32,576 bases of DNA from Microcaldota archaeon (GCA_021848025.1 JAJZND010000022.1:1-32576); one strand, 5' to 3'; numbered from the stretch's first letter, positions 1 to 9,823 are shown. The notes: generated by a model not told the origin, from the sequence alone. Numbers and translations: made by a program.

Positions 1-911
1 ATCTCAAGATTCTGCCTCATGGCAGCGATGTGCTGCTGTATGAGCTGGTGCTTGCCTATCTCTTTTCCGTGCTGAATTCTCTCCCGCGCCCTAGATACAG
101 AAGCTTTCAGCGCACCTTCTATTACGCCTACGCAGCTCGAAGCGACACCGAGCCTGGCATTGAGCAAGGCCGAGTACGCAACATGCAACCCCTTTCCTTT
201 TTCTCCCAGTATACTATCTTTTGCAACGGGCACATCCCTCATTTCTATCATGCCGGTATCAGATGTGAATAAGCCTATCTTCTCCCTGAGCCGCATCCTC
301 TCTATTCCATCCGTGCGCGTATCAACTATGAAGGCGCTGATCTCCTGCATTGCATTTTTGTTGCGTGCAAAGACCAGCAAATAATCAGATATTGTTCCAT
401 TGGATATCAGGTACTTGGTGCCATTGATAACATAGCCACCATCTTTTTCTTCGTAAGTGCACTTCATCGCTCCTGGGTCGCTTCCTGCATCAGGCTCAGT
501 AAGCCCGAAAGCATATACCTTCTTGCTTTTAACGGCCATCGGGAGGTGCTCTCGCTTCTGTTCAGAAGTGCCCCATCTCTCTATTGTCTGGGCAGTCAAG
601 AACGACTGCACGTTTATAAAACTCGATATGCCCAGCCCAAGCTGGCCTAACCTCTCCTTTACCAGTGTAGTGATAAGCGGCTTCATGCCTAGTCCGCCGT
701 ATTCCTTTCCAATAGGCACGCCTAGCAATCCGTATTTTGCAAGTATGCCTGGCGCTTCGCTGTTGAATTCATGCTTCAGGTAATGCTCATACTCGGGTAA
801 TGCAAGTTCTTCGGCAGCGCTATTCGCATCCTCTATGACCTCAAGCTCCTCATCGTCTATCTTATACGCCTTTTTTGCGTCTTCCAACGATTCCCTGAAT
901 GTTTCTTCCAT
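1..911 (-). CDS. Acyl-CoA dehydrogenase family flavoprotein, N-terminal ~303 aa (runs off the window)
   Basis: Acyl-CoA dehydrogenases oxidise the alpha-beta bond of acyl-CoA thioesters with FAD and pass electrons to ETF. The reading frame stays open from ATG 911 to the left window edge. The visible part carries the family's flavin-contact stretch AFGLTEPDAGSDP, followed by INGTKYLISNG and then the C-terminal helical segment RARERIQHGKEIGKHQLIQ. About 80 residues, including the usual catalytic-glutamate region of many members, lie outside the window. The start is chosen at 911 because the upstream CoxG-like gene stops at 916, four bases away, which suggests one transcript. Substrate cannot be read from the sequence. 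No ETF genes are visible here. Confidence 0.9.
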   Translation of the reverse strand, partial: MEETFRESLEDAKKAYKIDDEELEVIEDANSAAEELALPEYEHYLKHEFNSEAPGILAKYGLLGVPIGKEYGGLGMKPLITTLVKERLGQLGLGISSFINVQSFLTAQTIERWGTSEQKREHLPMAVKSKKVYAFGLTEPDAGSDPGAMKCTYEEKDGGYVINGTKYLISNGTISDYLLVFARNKNAMQEISAFIVDTRTDGIERMRLREKIGLFTSDTGMIEMRDVPVAKDSILGEKGKGLHVAYSALLNARLGVASSCVGVIEGALKASVSRARERIQHGKEIGKHQLIQQHIAAMRQNLE

Positions 912-915
912 ATGC

Positions 916-1371
916 TCATCCCACTGGAATCTCGCTAAGCCTCTGTCTCGCATTGGCAATTATTGTTTCTATATATTCTGAAGATATCCTCCGTATTATG
1001 GGCTCTCCTATCCCGGTCATTATGCCTCTGATATCCGAGGTGCTCGACCACTGCAGCTGGGTAAGAGATGTACTCTTGCTGGAAAGCTCAAGTTCGAGAA
1101 CCACTTTGATGTTACTGCCGGCCCCGCTTCCTTCTATAGTATAAATGTATTTGTTATCATCCAACTCTTCAAGCCTGCAATCCATTGCCATGGTTCCCTT
1201 GACAGCGCCTATTCCCATCTCTACATTTACAGTAAAATGCGTATCATCCTTCTTGGAAAAGCCTTTCGAATACGGGATGCACGAAGCTACCTTTTCGGTG
1301 TCTCGCAGGAATGCGCGCGCTTTTTCTATAGAAGCATCAAAATCTACGCCCCCGCCAAATTTTATCTGCAT
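916..1371 (-). CDS. CoxG/SRPBCC-family protein
   Basis: This 151-residue protein resembles carbon monoxide dehydrogenase subunit G (CoxG), a START/SRPBCC-fold family that binds hydrophobic ligands or helps recruit molybdo-flavoenzymes to the membrane. Visible family features are the N-terminal strand MQIKFGGGVDF, the segment around residues 17-37 matching the usual 'v...l.dp.....ipg' pattern, and a final amphipathic helix. No coxL, coxM or coxS gene is nearby, so a CO dehydrogenase role is not supported. It sits four bases upstream of the acyl-CoA dehydrogenase and was probably transcribed with it. A TATA-like ctttaata (plus strand 1391-1398) lies about 24 bases before ATG 1371, which fits a leaderless message. 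Confidence 0.72.
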   Translation of the reverse strand: MQIKFGGGVDFDASIEKARAFLRDTEKVASCIPYSKGFSKKDDTHFTVNVEMGIGAVKGTMAMDCRLEELDDNKYIYTIEGSGAGSNIKVVLELELSSKSTSLTQLQWSSTSDIRGIMTGIGEPIIRRISSEYIETIIANARQRLSEIPVG

Positions 1372-1548
1372 GCCCGTCTATCTATTTCAAAGCTTTAATA
1401 CTTTTGCATGCAAATTCGGATTCAAATTAATTTTATTTATGGCGATTACAGCTGCAAATAATCTCTGCCTGCTGCTCCACGCCATTTCCCATATAATCTC
1501 ATCTGCATGAGCCTGCAGGGTCCGGCATCCATGCTGCTGCCAGGAACA
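1372..1548. other. Intergenic gap with CoxG promoter
   Basis: 177 bases between two minus-strand genes. The only signal I can support is the AT-rich TATA-like element at 1391-1398 that would serve the CoxG gene. No open frame of note and no stable RNA structure was seen. Confidence 0.4.
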
Positions 1549-1962
1549 TCAAATAATGCTCCTTGCTATTCTGGAAAGCCGGTGCCCTTTTGCCTTAAGT
1601 TCCAGCTCATAGAACATTCCAAATGCGAGTTTTTGCACATTAAAGCCTTTCTCCGAAAGTGCTTTATAAAGCTGATCCAGCATGCTCTTGGCTATGTCTG
1701 GTCCGGAAGGCTCCGCAAAAAGGTGTGCAAAAGGATTGAGCACTATCGTATCAAGTTTGAGCTGCGCAGCTATTGAAGCTATCTCCTCCACAGCTTTATT
1801 TACAATCTCCATCTGCCTGGCTTCGTCGTTTTTCTCGAAGTTTGCAAATACGAGAAGTGCATTCTCTGCCTTTACCTGGCCTGCCTGCTCCACAATGGCA
1901 GACCTGCCATGCTCGGTAGGGGTGGCAACAAGATATTCGAGATGCCAAGCCAGGAATCTCAT
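1549..1962 (-). CDS. Freestanding archaeal threonyl-tRNA synthetase editing domain
   Basis: The 137 residues match the archaeal ThrRS N-terminal editing domain, a D-Tyr-tRNA deacylase-like fold that removes Ser from Ser-tRNA(Thr). The match covers the N-terminal strand MRFLAWHLEYL, the long helix NKAVEEIASIAAQL, the NPFAHL motif (His80) and the closing FG...KGHRLSRIAR block. The frame stops right after the domain, and no aminoacylation domain lies in the 177 bases that follow. It is therefore a stand-alone protein, as known for split ThrRS in some Crenarchaea. At the position where the family usually has Tyr-Lys (FGWYK-type motif) this protein reads FGMFY, so the lysine appears to be Tyr118. 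A TTAAAG element about 26 bases upstream suggests a leaderless start. Confidence 0.8.
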   Translation of the reverse strand: MRFLAWHLEYLVATPTEHGRSAIVEQAGQVKAENALLVFANFEKNDEARQMEIVNKAVEEIASIAAQLKLDTIVLNPFAHLFAEPSGPDIAKSMLDQLYKALSEKGFNVQKLAFGMFYELELKAKGHRLSRIARSII

Positions 1963-2053
1963 GCTTAAACAACACTCGCAATGTCTTTAAGCTGGACGGT
2001 GCGCTGCTGGCACGTGCCGTTCCAAGCAATGTAAAAGATGCAAGGCAACTGTT

Positions 2054-2111
2054 TTTATAAATTTCTGTGTGAATAGCTGTTTATGCAGCAAGCACAATTG
2101 AAGGTTTGAAA
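2054..2111 (+). promoter_or_regulatory. korA promoter, possible leaderless mini-ORF and Shine-Dalgarno
   Basis: A strong TATA box TTTATAAAT lies at 2054-2062. The predicted transcription start, about 25 bases downstream, falls on an ATG at 2083 that opens an eight-codon ORF (MQQAQLKV) ending with TGA at 2107-2109. The Shine-Dalgarno-like GAAGGT at 2100-2105 is six bases before the korA ATG at 2112. The mini-ORF stop is two bases before that ATG, a layout that would allow termination-reinitiation. TATA and SD are directly visible. Translation of the mini-ORF is inference. Confidence 0.6.
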
Positions 2112-4884
<2,773 letters not shown>

Positions 4885-5097
4885 TTAAGAATCTCCGGCT
4901 CCGCAGGCGCACATTCCGTTTTCGTCAATCCTGCTTCCGCATATAGGGCACACGTGCTTGTATACTGCTTCGTGGTATTCCTTTTTGTAAAGCTCTGCAT
5001 GCGCATCACTGGACCTATATTTTCTTTTTATCCTGCGCTTGAGTTCTTCCTTCGGTTTTGCATGCAAACTATTCAAGTTCGAACTTTTTGCTTTCAT
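4885..5097 (-). CDS. Small zinc-ribbon protein, function unknown
   Basis: A 70-residue basic protein of unknown function. The first 45 residues are rich in Lys, Arg and Glu, and the C-terminal end carries a CPICG...CACG pair spaced about ten residues apart, the layout of a small treble-clef or rubredoxin-like zinc ribbon. Such proteins in archaea are often ribosome- or nucleic-acid-associated, but nothing here shows that directly. It is convergent with korB, with immediately adjacent stop codons, and divergent from the MenA-like gene. A TTTTAAATA element at 5127-5135 (minus reading) lies about 30 bases before the ATG. Confidence 0.7.
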   Translation of the reverse strand: MKAKSSNLNSLHAKPKEELKRRIKRKYRSSDAHAELYKKEYHEAVYKHVCPICGSRIDENGMCACGAGDS

Positions 5098-5124
5098 TTA
5101 ACCTAATCCCTATTTAGATTTTAG

Positions 5125-5134
5125 ATATTTAAAA
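5125..5134. promoter_or_regulatory. TTTAAA-type TATA element between divergent genes
   Basis: ATATTTAAAA sits in the 79-base spacer between the zinc-ribbon gene (minus) and the MenA-like gene (plus). Its TTTAAA core is palindromic. It is about 30 bases from the minus-strand start and about 48 from the plus-strand start, so it may serve either direction. A second AT-rich element at 5139-5147 (CATATAATT) is an alternative for the plus strand. Confidence 0.4.
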
Positions 5135-5176
5135 CTTCATATAATTATCTTATCGGGCACTAAATCAGGTTCAATC

Positions 5177-6067
5177 ATGTTAAGCCTAAAAACCATAAGC
5201 AAATGGCTTGTACTAAGCAGGTGGTGGTCTTACATTACTGATTTTATAGCTGTTACGATAGGTAGCATGCTGGCCCTTTCCGAGTTCAACACAGCGTTGT
5301 ATATCGCAATGCTCATAAGCACAATCTCGATAAATGCGTTTGCCAATTTCATAAATGACATATACGACTTTAAAAAGGGCGAAGGACGGAAAAACGGCCC
5401 AAAGCCTAAACAGCCAAATCCAATAGCAAGCAGCGCGGCCAGCCTTGCAGACATAAGGGCAGCAAGCATATTGGCGCTGGGTATAGCTGTTCTCTCCGGA
5501 ACATATCTAATAATGTACCGTGGCATAACAATTTTGCTATTGGGCTTGATTGGCATTGCAGCAGCATATTTTTACAGTGCAGGAAAGAGCATCAAGTCGC
5601 TGGCACTTGGAGAAGTATTGGTTTTCATAATTTTTGGCCCTATTATGACTATTGCCGCGTATTACGTAGAATCGGGCGGGGTGAGTCCTGCCGCAATCGC
5701 GATGTCCATAATTATCGGCATACTGGTAATGCTGGTACTACTGGCAAACAATATCCGTGACATAAAAATAGACAGAGAGGCAGGTGCAAGGACAATAGCA
5801 ATTCTCCTCGGTTACGATAAATCTGTGTTGATGTTTTATGCCTTTATGGCTTTGGCATACCTTCTGTTCGTAATGCTGGTAGCTACAGGTGTGCTACCCC
5901 TTCTTTCTCTCATCGCCTTGGTCAGTGCCCTTCCGGCCGTAAGGCTCTGCATTTCCATGCATGCAAATGTCAGTAAGAATTCTGCAGAGCTTGTTGCGAG
6001 AATTGCATTTTTCTTTTCAGTGTTGTTTTCTATAGGGATGATTGCACATCAACTAACCCTGCTGTAG
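5177..6067 (+). CDS. UbiA-superfamily prenyltransferase, MenA-like
   Basis: A 296-residue integral membrane prenyltransferase. Two Mg2+-diphosphate motifs are visible: NDIYD at residues 60-64 and NNIRDIKID at 191-199, followed by REAGARTIAILLG. The NNIRD...D.EAG.RT form is that of MenA (1,4-dihydroxy-2-naphthoate prenyltransferase), rather than the archaeal lipid enzyme digeranylgeranylglyceryl phosphate synthase. About eight or nine hydrophobic helices can be counted. The likely role is attaching a polyprenyl tail to a quinone head group in the membrane. Other candidate quinone genes in the window are the UbiE-like methyltransferase (26971-27672) and polyprenyl synthase (27669-28580). The aromatic acceptor is inferred, not shown. 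Confidence 0.82.
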   Translation: MLSLKTISKWLVLSRWWSYITDFIAVTIGSMLALSEFNTALYIAMLISTISINAFANFINDIYDFKKGEGRKNGPKPKQPNPIASSAASLADIRAASILALGIAVLSGTYLIMYRGITILLLGLIGIAAAYFYSAGKSIKSLALGEVLVFIIFGPIMTIAAYYVESGGVSPAAIAMSIIIGILVMLVLLANNIRDIKIDREAGARTIAILLGYDKSVLMFYAFMALAYLLFVMLVATGVLPLLSLIALVSALPAVRLCISMHANVSKNSAELVARIAFFFSVLFSIGMIAHQLTLL

Positions 6068-6121
6068 CAAGGCATTGATACCATTTCTTCAATTCCCTTT
6101 AATCACAGCAAAAACGTAATA

Positions 6122-6152
6122 CTTATATTTATGATATATCATAATATGATAT
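6122..6152 (+). promoter_or_regulatory. Promoter and palindromic operator of the PadR-TRASH regulator
   Basis: A TATA box CTTATATTTA (6122-6131) is about 26 bases from ATG 6153, which predicts a leaderless transcript. Between TATA and start lies the perfect 12-base palindrome ATGATATATCAT (6131-6142). A second copy of its half, ATGATATAT, follows at 6145-6153, giving direct repeats 14 bases apart. Bound protein here would block polymerase, so the site looks like an operator for autoregulation by the downstream PadR-family protein. Sequence and spacing are seen; the binding protein is inferred. Confidence 0.65.
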
Positions 6153-6605
6153 ATGCATTCCGATATGAAGATAAAGAATCTGACGAAACTTTTTGCAATA
6201 CTCCTTCTCAATGAGAAGAACCAGCACGGATACGACATAATGAAATCAATAGAAGCAAGACTGGGCAGCAAACCCAGCCCGGGGCAGATTTATCCCTTTT
6301 TAAGGCAATTAAAAAGGTACGGATACATTGATGCAAAAGGGGTGAAAGGGGAAAGAGACAAACAGATATACTACCTTACACCAGAAGGCATAAAATTCGT
6401 AAAACGCTTATCAAGCAAACTTGAGGACCTCTTCGAAATTGCAATAAAGCCTAACATTAGCATATGCGCACATTGCGGCTGCGAGATATACAAAGGAGGC
6501 TACAAGGAAAAGATCAATGGGAAATATCTGAGCTTCTGTTGCAGTAATTGCGCTAAAGGTTACAGGCTGATACCTGAATTTGGGATAAATCAAAGAAGCG
6601 TATAA
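6153..6605 (+). CDS. PadR-type winged-helix regulator with C-terminal TRASH metal-binding domain
   Basis: Residues 7-95 match PadR winged-helix repressors: LFAILLLNEKNQHGYDIMK, then SPGQIYPFLRQLKRYGYI, then the wing IYYLTPEGI. Residues 105-133 form a TRASH/YHS-like treble clef with CAHC (105, 108) and FCCSNC (129-133), a metal-sensing module known from archaeal copper regulators such as CopR. The fusion suggests a metal-dependent repressor. Its position at the head of a cluster ending in a Cu+-type P1B ATPase supports copper or a similar soft metal. The ATG at 6153 fits the TATA spacing; a second ATG at 6165 is possible. PadR fused to TRASH is a different DNA-binding chassis from the Lrp-type CopR. 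Confidence 0.85.
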   Translation: MHSDMKIKNLTKLFAILLLNEKNQHGYDIMKSIEARLGSKPSPGQIYPFLRQLKRYGYIDAKGVKGERDKQIYYLTPEGIKFVKRLSSKLEDLFEIAIKPNISICAHCGCEIYKGGYKEKINGKYLSFCCSNCAKGYRLIPEFGINQRSV

Positions 6606-6606
6606 A

Positions 6607-6681
6607 ATGGCAAATAAAGGAACCAAAGCAGATTGCGGCGGATGCCCTTCAACAATTACGGAAAAAATAGGGTGCCTGTGA
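6607..6681 (+). CDS. 24-aa Cys-containing peptide (putative)
   Basis: ATG 6607 starts one base after the regulator stop and encodes 24 residues, including CGGCPSTITEKIGC with three cysteines. It ends at TGA 6679-6681, and the next codon, in frame, is the ATG of another tiny ORF. No clear Shine-Dalgarno is visible, so translation would rely on coupling to the regulator. No family is recognised. The cysteine spacing and the place inside a metal-response cluster suggest metal binding, but the ORF is short enough to be chance. Confidence 0.35.
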   Translation: MANKGTKADCGGCPSTITEKIGCL

Positions 6682-6726
6682 ATGGCATCTGAAAATATGC
6701 ATGCAAAAATGCAAGGTAAATGTTAA
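6682..6726 (+). CDS. 14-aa Met/His/Cys peptide (putative)
   Basis: A 14-codon ORF encoding MASENMHAKMQGKC. It starts immediately after the TGA of the preceding ORF in the same frame, with GGTG at 6671-6674 seven bases upstream as a possible ribosome site. Three Met, one His and one Cys in 14 residues would suit Cu(I) binding. It is too short to judge by coding statistics. It may equally be the tail of a once longer ORF interrupted by TGA. Confidence 0.25.
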   Translation: MASENMHAKMQGKC

Positions 6727-6738
6727 ATTGGTGAAAAA

Positions 6739-6882
6739 ATGATAGATCCGGTATGTAATATGGAGATAAACGAAAAGTCCAAATTCAAAAGCAGCTATAA
6801 TGGCAAGGTTTACTTCTTCTGCTCTGCAAGTTGCAAGCAGAGTTTCGAAAAAGAGCCTGATAAGTATGTGAAAAGGAAATGA
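6739..6882 (+). CDS. Stand-alone YHS-domain protein (47 aa)
   Basis: The 47 residues form a complete YHS domain: DPVCNMEI near the start, then YNGKVYFFCSASCKQSF, then EPDKYV. Cys6, Cys28 and Cys32 are the expected metal ligands. YHS domains occur at the N-terminus of heavy-metal ATPases and as single proteins beside them. The CopA protein 140 bases downstream begins with its own homologous YHS domain, so this looks like a duplicated, detached module that could act as a metallochaperone. GGTGA at 6730-6734 is well placed before ATG 6739. The stop overlaps another possible ATG (ATGA at 6879-6882). Confidence 0.8.
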   Translation: MIDPVCNMEINEKSKFKSSYNGKVYFFCSASCKQSFEKEPDKYVKRK

Positions 6883-6895
6883 AAGTCTGTTGCGC

Positions 6896-7000
6896 ATGTC
6901 AGACGATGTCCATTTCTGTAGTAAGATGGCATTCAAGTTCTGCCATGCGTGTCAAGCTGGGCTCAACTGCAGCATGCGCTGCAATGAAATGCCAGTATGA
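6896..7000 (+). CDS. 34-aa cysteine-rich peptide (putative)
   Basis: This short ORF encodes a peptide with five cysteines in 22 residues (FCSKMAFKFCHACQAGLNCS followed by MRC), a density typical of metal-binding microproteins. It lies between the lone YHS gene and copA. No convincing Shine-Dalgarno is visible. An overlapping 60-codon ORF in another frame (6879-7061) begins on the YHS stop (ATGA), is also Cys-containing, and runs 38 bases into copA. I prefer this shorter frame because it ends before copA and has the more protein-like composition, but only one of the two, or neither, may be real. Confidence 0.35.
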   Translation: MSDDVHFCSKMAFKFCHACQAGLNCSMRCNEMPV

Positions 7001-7023
7001 AAGGCAAGCGAAAGGCGTAATAA

Positions 7024-9099
7024 ATGGCAAACGATCCTGTATGTGGAATGTATGTCGATGAGAAGAAATCCTCATTAACTAGTGAGAAGGAAGGCAGAAA
7101 GTATTATTTCTGCAGCACTACCTGCAAAATACAATTCGACAGGCCTGAACTTGAGATGAAGGTTCTGAAGAAAGCACTTGCAGTTTCATGGCCGTTGACT
7201 GTGGCAATTGCAATAATGACGTATGTTCTTCATTTCAGTTATAGCAACGACGTAATGCTTGTACTCGCGAGTATAGTGCAGTTCTATGCCGGCAAAAGAT
7301 TCTATGCAGGAATAGCGGATGCCATAAATAATAAATCAGCAAATATGGATACGCTGATAGCAATAGGTTCGAGTACAGCATGGGCATATAGCGCAGCTGT
7401 TGTATTATTACCTGCATTTTTTCCCGCAGGAAATACGTACTTTGATACATCTGCAATAATAATCTCGTTAATATTGACCGGAACATATATGCAGAGAATT
7501 GCAGAGTCAAGGGCTTCAACAGCAGTCTCCGCCCTTGTAGCTCTGCAGCCGAAGATTGCACATCTTGTGAAAGGAAACAGGATAACTGATGTTAGCATCG
7601 AGGGAGTAAAAATTGGAGACATACTTCTTGTGAAGCCTGGAGAAAAGATTCCTACCGACTCTGTAGTTATCGAAGGAGAAAGCTCCTTAGACGAATCGAT
7701 GATTACCGGGGAGAGCATGCCTATCACAAAAAGAAACGGCAATAAAGTTACTGGCGGGACAATCAATTTAACAGGCTCGCTGAAGATCAGGGCGTACAAA
7801 GTCGGCAATGACACTGCGCTCGCACAGATAATAAAAATAGTACAGGATGCAACCTCAAGCAAGGTTCCGATACAGAAACTTGCTGATAAGGTAGCATCCT
7901 ACTTTGTCCCTGTAGTGGTGCTAGTAGGCATAATCTCTGCCCTTGGATGGTATTTTGTTGGTGCAGTAGGGCTCAATACCTCCATACTGATATTCGTCAG
8001 CGTGCTTATCATAGCCTGCCCCTGTGCGCTAGGCATAGCTACTCCTGCAGCCCTGCTTGTTTCATCCGGAAAGGCAGCGAAGGAAGGCATACTCGTGAAA
8101 ACAGGAGAAAGTCTGCAGGTCGCAAGCAAAGTCAATACGATAGTCTTCGATAAGACAGGCACCCTTACTAAAGGCAAGCCTGAAGTTACAGACATAGTTG
8201 CTGTATCCGGCTACAATGATAAGGAGATCCTTGAACTTGCAGCGACCGCAGAGCTGAATTCAGAGCATGTACTGGGCAAGGCCATAGTAGCTAAGGCAGA
8301 AAAAGAGGGGATAAAAATAGGGCATCCTAAAAAATTTATATACAGGCAAGGTTTCGGAGTCAGCGCAGTCAATAAAAAGGGTAAAAAAATTGCCGTAGGA
8401 AATAAGGGCATGGCCAATATTAAACTGGAAGATAGCTTAGAAAAGAAGCTTCTGGAAATGGAGGCGGAGGGAAAAACAGCCCTGATTGTAAGTGTAGATG
8501 ACGGAGCTGCCGGTCTCATATCTCTCGCAGATGCACTTAAGGAAGATAGCAAAAAGGCAGTGAATGCTTTTCGAGGCTCTAAAATTGACCTTTGGCTGAT
8601 TACAGGCGATAACGAACGCGTCGCAAGCGCAGTTGCAAGAAAGCTAAGAATAAAGAATGTCATGTCACAGGCAAAGCCCAGTGAGAAAATGGAAAAAATT
8701 ATCGAGCTGCAAAAATCAGGCAAAGTGGTGGCCATGATTGGCGATGGAGTCAATGACGCACCTGCACTTACAAAAGCAGATCTCGGCATAGCCATAGGCG
8801 CAGGAACTGAAGTAGCCATACAGGCAGGCGGCATAATCTTGATAAAGAACAGCATTTATGATGCCTATGTGGCAATTGAACTTGGAAAGAGCACCATGTC
8901 CAAGATAAGGCAGAATCTCCTCTGGGCCTTTGGCTACAATGTAATACTTATCCCTGTTGCAGCTGGCGCACTTATCCCAATATTTACGGTAAGTATCTAT
9001 AACTTCCTGCCTCTGCTTGCTGCTTTTGCAATGGCATTTAGTTCGGTCACAGTCGTGGTAAATTCCCTTCTTCTTGGCAGGTTCAGGGTAAAAGGATAA
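7024..9099 (+). CDS. copA: Cu+-type P1B heavy-metal ATPase with N-terminal YHS domain
   Basis: A 691-residue P-type ATPase that would pump Cu(I), or a similar soft metal, out across the membrane. In order: YHS domain (residues 3-40, DPVCGM and FCSTTC) in place of the usual HMA domain; membrane helices; the actuator motif TGES; the intramembrane CPC (332-334); the phosphorylation motif DKTGT (Asp376); the nucleotide domain; GDGVNDAP (from 573); and the last helices with YN and MAFSS, the P1B-1 signature. The 'HP' motif, normally SEHPL, reads SEHVL here, keeping His415 but losing the proline. It is preceded by a metal-sensing regulator and small YHS/Cys-rich ORFs, so a metal-induced efflux operon is likely. 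Confidence 0.94.
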   Translation: MANDPVCGMYVDEKKSSLTSEKEGRKYYFCSTTCKIQFDRPELEMKVLKKALAVSWPLTVAIAIMTYVLHFSYSNDVMLVLASIVQFYAGKRFYAGIADAINNKSANMDTLIAIGSSTAWAYSAAVVLLPAFFPAGNTYFDTSAIIISLILTGTYMQRIAESRASTAVSALVALQPKIAHLVKGNRITDVSIEGVKIGDILLVKPGEKIPTDSVVIEGESSLDESMITGESMPITKRNGNKVTGGTINLTGSLKIRAYKVGNDTALAQIIKIVQDATSSKVPIQKLADKVASYFVPVVVLVGIISALGWYFVGAVGLNTSILIFVSVLIIACPCALGIATPAALLVSSGKAAKEGILVKTGESLQVASKVNTIVFDKTGTLTKGKPEVTDIVAVSGYNDKEILELAATAELNSEHVLGKAIVAKAEKEGIKIGHPKKFIYRQGFGVSAVNKKGKKIAVGNKGMANIKLEDSLEKKLLEMEAEGKTALIVSVDDGAAGLISLADALKEDSKKAVNAFRGSKIDLWLITGDNERVASAVARKLRIKNVMSQAKPSEKMEKIIELQKSGKVVAMIGDGVNDAPALTKADLGIAIGAGTEVAIQAGGIILIKNSIYDAYVAIELGKSTMSKIRQNLLWAFGYNVILIPVAAGALIPIFTVSIYNFLPLLAAFAMAFSSVTVVVNSLLLGRFRVKG

Positions 9100-9193
9100 A
9101 TTATGCCGTAGCCTGATGATACGCTATTATGCCTGCAGGTCCAAATCTTAGAATGGCATCCTGTAAAGTAAATGCCGTTCAGGGCGGATTTTC
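9100..9193. other. Short spacer between copA and nadM
   Basis: 94 bases with no open frame and no clear TATA box. A GGGCGGA-like purine stretch at 9181-9187 lies a few bases before the nadM ATG and may be its ribosome site. Confidence 0.3.
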
Positions 9194-9727
9194 ATGAAAA
9201 AAAAGTTTAATCAGGGATTGTTTATAGGAAGATTTCAGCCATTCCACAAAGGTCATTTATACGCGCTTGAAGTTGCCTCATCTTTCTGCAAGAAACTGGT
9301 TATAGGCATAGGAAGTTCCCAGGAAAGAGGCACAGCGGCAAATCCTCTTTCAGCAGAGGCCCGTATAAGGATAATAAAAGCCGGCATTAGAGGAACACAG
9401 ATTAAAACTTCCAATCTAAAGTTTATTGAAATACCGGATTTCCGCGACAATGATGCATGGTTCGAATACATAATTAAAAAAGAGCCGAAAATAGATATTA
9501 TATTCTCCAGGAATGCACTTGTAAAGAAGATCTTTTTAAGTCATGGAATCCCGATAATGTCTCCAGAATGGTATAAACGGAAGACATTTGTTGCAACAAG
9601 GATAAGGGGCCTGATAAAGAACGGAAAAAGGTGGCAAGACTGTGTTCCAAAAGGCGCGGTAAATGAAATAACTGCGCATGAATCTACAATAAAGGAGGCG
9701 GAAAGCTGGACAACAAAAAGAAGCTAA
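9194..9727 (+). CDS. nadM: Nicotinamide-nucleotide adenylyltransferase (archaeal NadM type)
   Basis: The enzyme joins NMN (or NaMN) and ATP to make NAD+ in the cytoplasm. The 177 residues carry the nucleotidyltransferase signature GRFQPFHKGH (12-21) and the second archaeal NMNAT motif GIGSSQERG (38-46), followed by NPLSAEAR. Near the C-terminus is the ATP-contact segment ATRIRGLIKNGKRW, the equivalent of the family's ISSTxIR. Length is close to the ~170 usual for archaeal NadM. It is the last plus-strand gene before a strand change. The final codons contain a GGAGG stretch (9694-9698) that could serve a very small downstream ORF, which I did not accept. Confidence 0.92.
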   Translation: MKKKFNQGLFIGRFQPFHKGHLYALEVASSFCKKLVIGIGSSQERGTAANPLSAEARIRIIKAGIRGTQIKTSNLKFIEIPDFRDNDAWFEYIIKKEPKIDIIFSRNALVKKIFLSHGIPIMSPEWYKRKTFVATRIRGLIKNGKRWQDCVPKGAVNEITAHESTIKEAESWTTKRS

Positions 9728-9823
9728 GACGCCCTGTAATGACGCGCGAACAATACAGGAAAAGCAGCAAAGAAGAGGCGTTCCTGCTAATTAGACTGAT
9801 ATAGCAAAGGTGTTACTGCGTAT

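Noticed and set aside
6879-7061. A 60-codon Cys-containing ORF starting on the YHS stop codon
   Set aside because: It overlaps the start of copA by 38 bases and conflicts with the five-Cys ORF at 6896-7000. I kept the shorter frame as the more likely one, though neither is certain.
9706-9804. Possible small ORF after nadM, preceded by GGAGG, with CTG at 9706 or ATG at 9739
   Set aside because: The good ribosome site serves only a CTG start, the ATG version has 21 codons, and the composition shows no domain.
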